A stretch of DNA of 10,935 bases from an uncultured Lachnospiraceae bacterium (GTDB lineage: Bacteria; Bacillota; Clostridia; Lachnospirales; Lachnospiraceae). A program made the translations under genes and the position numbers. The stretch is taken from the NCBI GenBank assembly GCA_947177105.1, contig CAMWTF010000044.1:1-10935 (forward strand), read 5' to 3'. Of this stretch, positions 1 through 4,534 are shown piece by piece; within the stretch, counting starts at the first letter, position 1, and the number at the start of each line of letters is the position of its first letter. The notes beneath the pieces are model-generated. The model was not told the DNA's origin and did not search any database. It was given only the letters and a program-made list of their open reading frames with translations.

Positions 1-962
1 GCCCGGTACTGCCGCTCGTCCAGCTGAATCCCAATCTCTCCGGTGATGGCCTCCAGCGCGCTTCTTACGTACTGCTCCTCCTGACGCATGGGTATATTCA
101 GCTGATGCAGCATGTGGGCGCAGTTTAGCTCCGCATAATAGTAGCTGGAGGCATATACCAGATCTCCTTTGATAACCAGCTTTTTGTCCATCATCAGATT
201 GTCCAGCTGGGGCCGGATATTCTCCTTTGATACACCCAGCAGAGCAGCGGCACGGCAAAGCAGCAATTCCATGGGCAGATAACAATGCCCCTCCCCCACC
301 GACTGCTGTAGCGTGTAAAATACACCGCTTCGGATTCGGTAGTCGGAGTCGGTGTGAATGCCGATCCTGGAGGCAATCTCGTCCGCAATCTTAAAACCGA
401 TACCATGGATATCCTCCGCCAGCTGGTAGGGATTCTCTTTCATAACGCTGTAGAGCTTCATCCCATAGGTGTCATAGATCCGCAGAGCCAATGCGTTGGA
501 GATACCAAACTGCTGCAGATAGATCAGGGCATCCCGCAGATCTCTTTTCTCCTCCATCTGCTGGGCGATCTCGCGGGCTTTATTCTGGCTGATACCCTTG
601 ATTTCCGCCAAGCGCTCTGGCTCCTCCTCCATGACACGGAAAGTATCATCACCAAATTTTTTTACAATGCGGGCCGCCAAAGCCGCTCCGATACCCTTGA
701 TGGCGCCGGATCCCAGGTACCGCTCCATGCTCACCCGATCCTTGGGCGCTACGGTCTGGTAGGAACTGATCTTGAACTGGGTGCCGTACATAGGATGCTC
801 CATGTATTCCCCCTGGGCCTCTATGGTCTCCCCTTCCGCCAGACCACGACAGCTGCCCACACAAGTGACTGCAGTCTCCTCTCCCATCAACTCCATAACA
901 GTATAACCATTTTCCGGATTCTGATAGATGATATGTTCCACATAACCGCTGATCACATCCAT
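1..962 (-). CDS. recD2: RecD2-type (RecD-like, YrrC) ATP-dependent DNA helicase, N-terminal 320 residues, runs off left edge
   Basis: Reading from the ATG at 960-962 the frame is open to the window edge, giving 320 residues without a stop. Residues 1-75 resemble the OB-like N-terminal domain of RecD2. Helix-hairpin-helix stretches follow: YLGSGAIKGIG near 82-92, IKGISQNKAREIA near 121-133 and DIHGIGFKIADEIASRIG near 184-201. This tandem HhH layout is typical of RecD2 and absent from the RecBCD subunit RecD. The last visible residues (LDERQYR) match the linker just before the helicase Walker A motif, so all catalytic motifs lie outside the window. The family comprises 5'-3' helicases of superfamily 1B acting in DNA repair and replication-fork maintenance. 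Start support: AGGAGA at 971-976, 8 bases before the ATG. It follows the flagellar cluster terminator with only a few bases between T-run and ribosome site. Confidence 0.9.
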   Translation of the reverse strand, partial: MDVISGYVEHIIYQNPENGYTVMELMGEETAVTCVGSCRGLAEGETIEAQGEYMEHPMYGTQFKISSYQTVAPKDRVSMERYLGSGAIKGIGAALAARIVKKFGDDTFRVMEEEPERLAEIKGISQNKAREIAQQMEEKRDLRDALIYLQQFGISNALALRIYDTYGMKLYSVMKENPYQLAEDIHGIGFKIADEIASRIGIHTDSDYRIRSGVFYTLQQSVGEGHCYLPMELLLCRAAALLGVSKENIRPQLDNLMMDKKLVIKGDLVYASSYYYAELNCAHMLHQLNIPMRQEEQYVRSALEAITGEIGIQLDERQYR

Positions 963-983
963 AACCTATTTCTCCTCATACAT

Positions 984-1013
984 AAAAAAGGCTGCTTTTT
1001 CATTTCAGCAGCC
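984..1013 (-). terminator. Intrinsic terminator of the mreB-flgF-flgG-rod-binding operon
   Basis: On the minus strand GGCTGCT (1013-1007) pairs with AGCAGCC (996-990) around a roughly 10-base loop. It is followed at once by six T (989-984), the classic factor-independent layout. It lies 11 bases after the stop of the rod-binding gene and ends only about 8 bases before the ribosome site of the recD2-like gene. Confidence 0.85.
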
Positions 1014-1024
1014 CTTACTTACTC

Positions 1025-1390
1025 CTAAATCATGTTTCTCTTCATTTGTTCATAAAGCATCTGAGCCAGTCCCAGACTGCTCTGCTCCGTAGTGTCTGCC
1101 GCCACCTGCTGGATCATCTGCTCCTTATAATAATCCATCATGCTGCTGCTGGAACCCGCCATCCCTTCCGTGCTGTAGTTGGGAACCGTCTTCTGCATAG
1201 CCTTGAACATCTGCTCCAGAAAGTATGCTTCAAACTGTTTGCAGGCGTCCATCAGTTCCTCGTCGGTGGCGTTTTCGTATCCTGTTTTTAACTGTCCCTC
1301 CAGCTTGGAGGCAGAGGCATTGTTCGCCGCCATGCTGGCGCTGGCCATGCTGCTCATGCTGCCAGCGTTCCACAAATTACCGATATCCAT
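1025..1390 (-). CDS. Flagellar rod-binding protein (FlgJ N-terminal domain-like, no muramidase domain)
   Basis: This gene encodes a 121-residue protein. Residues 1-28 are rich in Met, Ala, Ser and Asn and look disordered. Residues about 45-120 match the rod-binding domain, with the core ACKQFEAYFLEQMFKAMQKT near 49-68 and a C-terminal helix LAQMLYEQMKRNM. In proteobacteria this domain is the N-terminal half of FlgJ, which caps or scaffolds rod assembly in the periplasm. The peptidoglycan-hydrolase half is missing here, as is usual for stand-alone rod-binding proteins of Firmicutes. No signal peptide is visible, as expected for a substrate of the flagellar export gate. AGGAGG at 1399-1404 lies 8 bases before the ATG. 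It is the last gene of the operon, 38 bases after flgG and just before the terminator. Confidence 0.85.
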   Translation of the reverse strand: MDIGNLWNAGSMSSMASASMAANNASASKLEGQLKTGYENATDEELMDACKQFEAYFLEQMFKAMQKTVPNYSTEGMAGSSSSMMDYYKEQMIQQVAADTTEQSSLGLAQMLYEQMKRNMI

Positions 1391-1428
1391 TGTATGAACC
1401 TCCTATTTTGCCTTCCGCGCGTTCTCTG

Positions 1429-2250
1429 CTATCTCTTCAGATTGTTCGCCTGCTGCAGCATCTCATCCGATGCGGTGATGGCCTTTGAGTTCATCTCATA
1501 GGCCCGCTGCGCCACGATCATGTTGACCATCTCATCCACAACCTGCACATTGGAACCCTCCAGGTAATTCTGAAGCACCTTGCTCCTCTCCACATTTGTG
1601 CTGGTGAACTCATTGATAGGCTGGCCGCTGGCCGCAGACTCCGCATACAGGCTGTCGTCCAGACGCTCTAAACCCGCCGGATTGTTAAACTGGGTCAAAC
1701 CAATCTGGATGCCCAGCGGCTGGGGGACATTTCGCTCATCCGGATAACATATGGAACCTTCGGATGTAACCGTTATCCTGCTGACGACATAGTTGCTGCT
1801 TAAGCTGATGGGACGCCCCTGGGTGTCCAGCACCGGCAGACCGTCCGAGGTAGTCAGCATGTTGCTGTTGTTCTCTCCCAGCGCCCAGTCGAAATTACCG
1901 TTTCTGGTATAGTATGTATTGCCGTCGCTGCCCTGCACGGCAAAGAAACCTTTTCCGTCGATAGCGAAGTTCGTGTCCTTCTCAGAGGAGAGCAGGGGAC
2001 CCTGTTTGCCGTATAATGCCGTGATGGAAGCATTGCGTACACCCAGACCTACTTGTGCGCCGGTGGGCTTTGGCCTTCCGTCCGCCGTGGTAGTCCTTTG
2101 CTGCAAATTCTGGTACAGAAGGGATTTAAATTCATTTACCTCTGTCTTGTACCCCGTAGTATTTACATTCGCCAGGTTGTTGGCAATGTTGTCGATATTT
2201 ACCTGCTGGGCGATCATGCCTGTCGCCGCTGTCCATAAACTCCGAACCAT
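1429..2250 (-). CDS. flgG: Flagellar basal-body rod protein FlgG-like (FlhP-like)
   Basis: This gene encodes 273 residues, near the roughly 260-275 usual for FlgG. The N-terminal rod/hook signature is present (MVRSLWTAATGM, then NIANNLANVNTTGYKTE with NNLAN at 24-28). The central part carries the family's GPL...TNFAIDGKGFFAVQ and YTRNGNFDW segments. The C-terminal helix SNVQVVDEMVNMIVAQRAYEMNSKAI is characteristic of FlgG-type distal rod proteins. It polymerises in the drive shaft after export through the flagellar type III apparatus, and has no Sec signal. Ribosome site GGAGA sits about 8 bases before the ATG at 2248-2250. In Bacillus subtilis the equivalent pair downstream of mbl is flhO-flhP, and this gene occupies the flhP position. 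FlgG is preferred to FlgE because the protein is short and has no long hook insertion. Confidence 0.88.
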   Translation of the reverse strand: MVRSLWTAATGMIAQQVNIDNIANNLANVNTTGYKTEVNEFKSLLYQNLQQRTTTADGRPKPTGAQVGLGVRNASITALYGKQGPLLSSEKDTNFAIDGKGFFAVQGSDGNTYYTRNGNFDWALGENNSNMLTTSDGLPVLDTQGRPISLSSNYVVSRITVTSEGSICYPDERNVPQPLGIQIGLTQFNNPAGLERLDDSLYAESAASGQPINEFTSTNVERSKVLQNYLEGSNVQVVDEMVNMIVAQRAYEMNSKAITASDEMLQQANNLKR

Positions 2251-2276
2251 CTCTTTCTCTCCTGTCTCCGCAGCCC

Positions 2277-2294
2277 GTATCCCGCCCGGGACAC
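2277..2294 (-). other. Short intercistronic hairpin between flgF-like and flgG genes
   Basis: On the minus strand GTGTCCC and GGGATAC pair (7 bp, one G-U) around GGGC in the 107-base gap between the two rod genes. No T-run follows, so it is not an intrinsic terminator. It may act in mRNA processing or be incidental. The rest of the gap holds only the flgG ribosome site. Confidence 0.35.
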
Positions 2295-2357
2295 GCCGCA
2301 GCTATGATTCTCAATATTTCAGTCAGATTCCTGTCCGTCCGCTTTTACGCCTGCTCG

Positions 2358-3140
2358 CTATTGAACCCTGCCCAGCTGGTTCGATGCGATTTCCAGGCTC
2401 TCATCATAGGTCTGGACGATCTTCTGGTTGCTCTCATAGGCCCTGGTCACGCTGATCATGTTGACCATCTCCGAAATCACAGACATATTGGACATCTCCA
2501 GCACACCAGATTTCACTTCCCCAGTGCCGTCCATGGGAGTAGCTCCCTCCACCGGCTGGAAGAATGTATCTCCGAATTTCTCCAGATAATTATAATCCTC
2601 GAAATCCGCCACCTGGATCTGCGCCACCTGACGCTCATTCTGGAAGATGTTGCCCGCATCGTCTATTTTGGTGTCTGTAGCCAGGGTGTCAAGCTGGATT
2701 CGGCGGTTCTGGGTATCCAGCACATACATGCCGTCATTGTTCACCAGATAGCCGTCCTGGGTCAGGGTAAAATTGCCCGCTCTGGTGTATTTGGTAGAGG
2801 TTTCTCCTGCGCTGTCCGTATATTCCAGCGCAAAGAAACCGCTGCCGGACAGCGCCAGGTCATAGGTGTTGTCCGTAATCCGGAAAGGCCCCTGTCCATA
2901 GTCTGTATAGTTCTCGCCAATTTTCACACCCAGACGGCTGTGGCCGATAGGCTGGATCGTACCCAGTCCCACGGAGGAATCCTTGATTTTCACCGCCAGC
3001 ACCTCGCGGAAGGGCTGACTGGTAGAACCTTCCTTTTTAAAGCCCACAGTGGAGGCATTGGCCAGATTGTTGGTCAGTATGTCCATGCGGTTCTGCTCAT
3101 TGCGAAGTCCCGTATGGGCCGTATAAAGTCCTCTAAGCAT
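2358..3140 (-). CDS. flgF: Flagellar hook-basal body protein, FlgF/FlgG family (FlhO-like)
   Basis: This gene encodes 260 residues. The N-terminus MLRGLYTAHTGL...MDILTNNLANASTVGFKKE (NNLAN at 24-28) and the C-terminus MSNMSVISEMVNMISVTRAYESNQKI...LEIASNQLG are the conserved coiled-coil ends shared by rod, hook and hook-associated proteins. The middle contains GPFRITDNTYDLALSGSGFFAL and YTRAGNFTLTQDGYLV, matching FlgF and FlgG. By homology it is a proximal rod subunit exported by the flagellar type III system. Its position directly after the bacterial-actin gene and before flgG mirrors flhO in the Bacillus mbl-flhO-flhP cluster. FlgF versus FlgG naming is ambiguous from sequence alone; the second position of FlgG favours FlgF here. 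Start support: AAGGAG about 8 bases before the ATG at 3138-3140. Confidence 0.85.
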   Translation of the reverse strand: MLRGLYTAHTGLRNEQNRMDILTNNLANASTVGFKKEGSTSQPFREVLAVKIKDSSVGLGTIQPIGHSRLGVKIGENYTDYGQGPFRITDNTYDLALSGSGFFALEYTDSAGETSTKYTRAGNFTLTQDGYLVNNDGMYVLDTQNRRIQLDTLATDTKIDDAGNIFQNERQVAQIQVADFEDYNYLEKFGDTFFQPVEGATPMDGTGEVKSGVLEMSNMSVISEMVNMISVTRAYESNQKIVQTYDESLEIASNQLGRVQ

Positions 3141-3207
3141 ACTACATTCTCCTTATTTTGTTCCACATATTTCCTGCAGGCGCACAACGCCATTGAATTG
3201 TTCCCGG

Positions 3208-4197
3208 TTAATCCTCTCTGTAACCGGCCAGAAACTCCACATATTTGCCTGTGCCGATGGCCACCGCTGTCATAGGATCTTCCGCCGTCATGGTATTGAT
3301 ACCGGTCTTGGCGGAGATCAGATCCTCCAGCCCCCGCATCAAACTGCCGCCGCCGGTGAGCACAATACCCCTGTCGGCGATATCCGCCGCCAACTCGGGC
3401 GGGGTCTTCTCCAGTACGCTGTGGATGGTTTCCACGATCTGCGCCGTGGTCTCCCGCAGGGCTTCCTCGGTCTCCTCGGAGGATACCTTCACCGTCTTGG
3501 GCAGGCCCGTCACCAGGTTACGGCCCCGGACATCCATATAGTCTACTTCCGGCCTTTTGAAGGCGGATCCAATCTTTATTTTCAGATCCTCGGCAGTTCT
3601 CTCACCGATCAGCAGATTGTGTTTTTTACGCATATAACGCACGATAGCCTCGTCAAAATCGTCTCCGGCAATCTTTATGGAAGCGCTGACCACAGTGCCT
3701 CCCAGGGAAATCACCGCAATATCGGAAGTGCCGCCTCCGATATCCACAATCATATTGCCGCAGGGCTTGGAGATATCAATACCTGCGCCGATGGCTGCCG
3801 CTATGGGTTCCTCTATGATGAATACCTCCCGGGCGCCTGCCTGGTAGGTAGCATCCTCAACTGCTTTCTTCTCTACTTCCGTGACGCCGCTGGGCACACA
3901 GACTGCTATGCGGGGTTTGCGGAAGGTTCTCTTGCCCAGGGCTTTCTGGATGAAATATTTCATCATTTTCTCGGTGACAGTATAATCCGAGATCACGCCC
4001 TGACGCAGGGGTCTCACCGCCACGATGTTGCCGGGAGTACGTCCCAGCATCAGCCGGGCATCCTCACCGATGGCCTTAATCTTATTGGTATCTCTATCGA
4101 AAGCTACAACAGATGGCTCCTTTAAAACTACACCTTTTCCTCTAATGTAAACCAAAATGCTGGCGGTACCCAAATCAATTCCAATGTCAGTATACAT
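3208..4197 (-). CDS. mreB: MreB/Mbl-family rod shape-determining bacterial actin
   Basis: This gene encodes 329 residues, close to the usual 330-345. Actin-fold nucleotide motifs are intact: phosphate-1 loop DIGIDLGTAS (4-13), Glu in IIEEPIAAAIGAG (128-139), phosphate-2 loop VDIGGGTSD (151-159) and adenosine motif LTGGGS (280-285). Such proteins form membrane-associated filaments that guide lateral cell-wall synthesis. Several segments (VCVPSGVTEVE, DATYQAGARE, LEKTPPELAADI) resemble MreB. However, no mreC or mreD follows; a flagellar rod operon does, as for the Bacillus paralogue Mbl. It may therefore be functionally an Mbl-type second actin. Start support: AAAGGGG at 4207-4213, 9 bases before the ATG. 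It heads the operon behind sigma-D-like and sigma-A-like promoters and a long structured leader. Confidence 0.92.
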   Translation of the reverse strand: MYTDIGIDLGTASILVYIRGKGVVLKEPSVVAFDRDTNKIKAIGEDARLMLGRTPGNIVAVRPLRQGVISDYTVTEKMMKYFIQKALGKRTFRKPRIAVCVPSGVTEVEKKAVEDATYQAGAREVFIIEEPIAAAIGAGIDISKPCGNMIVDIGGGTSDIAVISLGGTVVSASIKIAGDDFDEAIVRYMRKKHNLLIGERTAEDLKIKIGSAFKRPEVDYMDVRGRNLVTGLPKTVKVSSEETEEALRETTAQIVETIHSVLEKTPPELAADIADRGIVLTGGGSLMRGLEDLISAKTGINTMTAEDPMTAVAIGTGKYVEFLAGYRED

Positions 4198-4226
4198 ATG
4201 TTACTACCCCTTTCATGGCCTCTTTA

Positions 4227-4322
4227 CTTATGAACGGTAAGATTTTCCGATTTCTGCACAACACATGTTGCCTATTCGGATAACATGCGCTGTGCAGAAA
4301 GGAAAATCCAATCGTTCGCAAG
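4227..4322 (-). repeat. Long imperfect inverted repeat in the mreB 5' leader
   Basis: Bases 4227-4269 pair with 4282-4322. There are 41 aligned positions, with a two-base bulge (GA at 4249-4250) in the left arm. By my count 34 are Watson-Crick pairs. The perfect blocks include GATTTTCC (4241-4248) and TTTCTGCACA (4251-4260). The apex can close further with CC-TATTC-GG (4271-4279). Read as minus-strand RNA, four of the seven mismatches become G-U wobbles; as plus-strand RNA only two do. The sense leader therefore folds better. The hairpin ends about 14 bases upstream of the mreB ribosome site, and no T-run follows, so it is not a simple terminator. The 10-mer ATTTTCCGAT in its left arm (4242-4251) recurs at 4342-4351. 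It could be a leader RNA structure or a small palindromic (MITE-like) insertion. Confidence 0.75.
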
Positions 4323-4391
4323 TCTATGTTAATGTTTCCACATTTTCCGATAAATAAACAATTCCTGCGCAGACGCGCAACGTCAACGTAC

Positions 4392-4419
4392 ATTATACAT
4401 GAAAACATTTATTTTTCAA
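4392..4419 (-). promoter_or_regulatory. Sigma-A-type promoter of the mreB operon
   Basis: On the minus strand a TTGAAA -35 (4414-4419) and a perfect TATAAT -10 (4392-4397) are separated by 16 bases. An A/T-rich tract (about 4431-4450) lies upstream and could act as an UP element. Start of transcription is inferred near 4385, giving a leader of about 190 bases that contains the long inverted repeat. Confidence 0.75.
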
Positions 4420-4450
4420 AGGGGTTTCGCAAAATTTTAGAATTTTTTAA

Positions 4451-4490
4451 ATGCGAAAAGAAAACGGTTCCTTCCGTTCTCTTTCCGCAT
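4451..4490 (-). terminator. Stem-loop after uvrA: possible uvrA terminator or 5' hairpin of a sigma-D transcript
   Basis: Bases 4451-4467 and 4474-4490 pair over 17 positions around a six-base loop, with two positions that are G-U in minus-strand RNA. It lies 41 bases after the uvrA stop and would be a strong stem. The minus-strand sequence that follows is ATTTAAAAAATT, a poor U-tract, so termination may be weak. It also lies about 10 bases downstream of the expected start of the sigma-D-like promoter, so it would form the 5' end of that transcript. Confidence 0.5.
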
Positions 4491-4507
4491 CCGTGCTCTC
4501 CATATTT

Positions 4508-4534
4508 ATATCGGCAGATTTCAGGATGGCTTAA
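4508..4534 (-). promoter_or_regulatory. Sigma-D (motility sigma factor) type promoter upstream of the mreB-flagellar rod operon
   Basis: The minus strand reads TTAA (4534-4531), 15 bases, then GCCGATAT (4515-4508). The published Bacillus sigma-D consensus is TAAA-N15-GCCGATAT. The -10 octamer and spacing match exactly, and the -35 differs at one base. The -35 overlaps the uvrA stop codon. The next minus-strand genes are flagellar rod genes behind mreB, which is the expected kind of target. Expected start of transcription is near 4501. Confidence 0.65.

Noticed and set aside
2277..2294. Hairpin between the flgF-like and flgG genes as a terminator
   Set aside because: The stem is short and no T-run follows; the genes are evidently one operon.
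2304..3275. 323-codon plus-strand frame opposite the flgF-like gene, and similar frames opposite mreB (3193-4125), uvrB (8262-9158) and recD2 (354-1028)
   Set aside because: All mirror well-supported minus-strand genes, show no recognisable domains and lack convincing ribosome sites.
4198..4400. c-di-GMP riboswitch in the leader of the flagellar operon
   Set aside because: Such switches are common before clostridial motility genes, but I could not find the expected conserved core; only the long inverted repeat is visible.
4187..4408. 73-codon minus-strand reading frame across the mreB leader, overlapping the mreB start
   Set aside because: It has no ribosome site, its composition is not protein-like, it runs through both arms of the inverted repeat and it starts upstream of the expected sigma-A transcript start.
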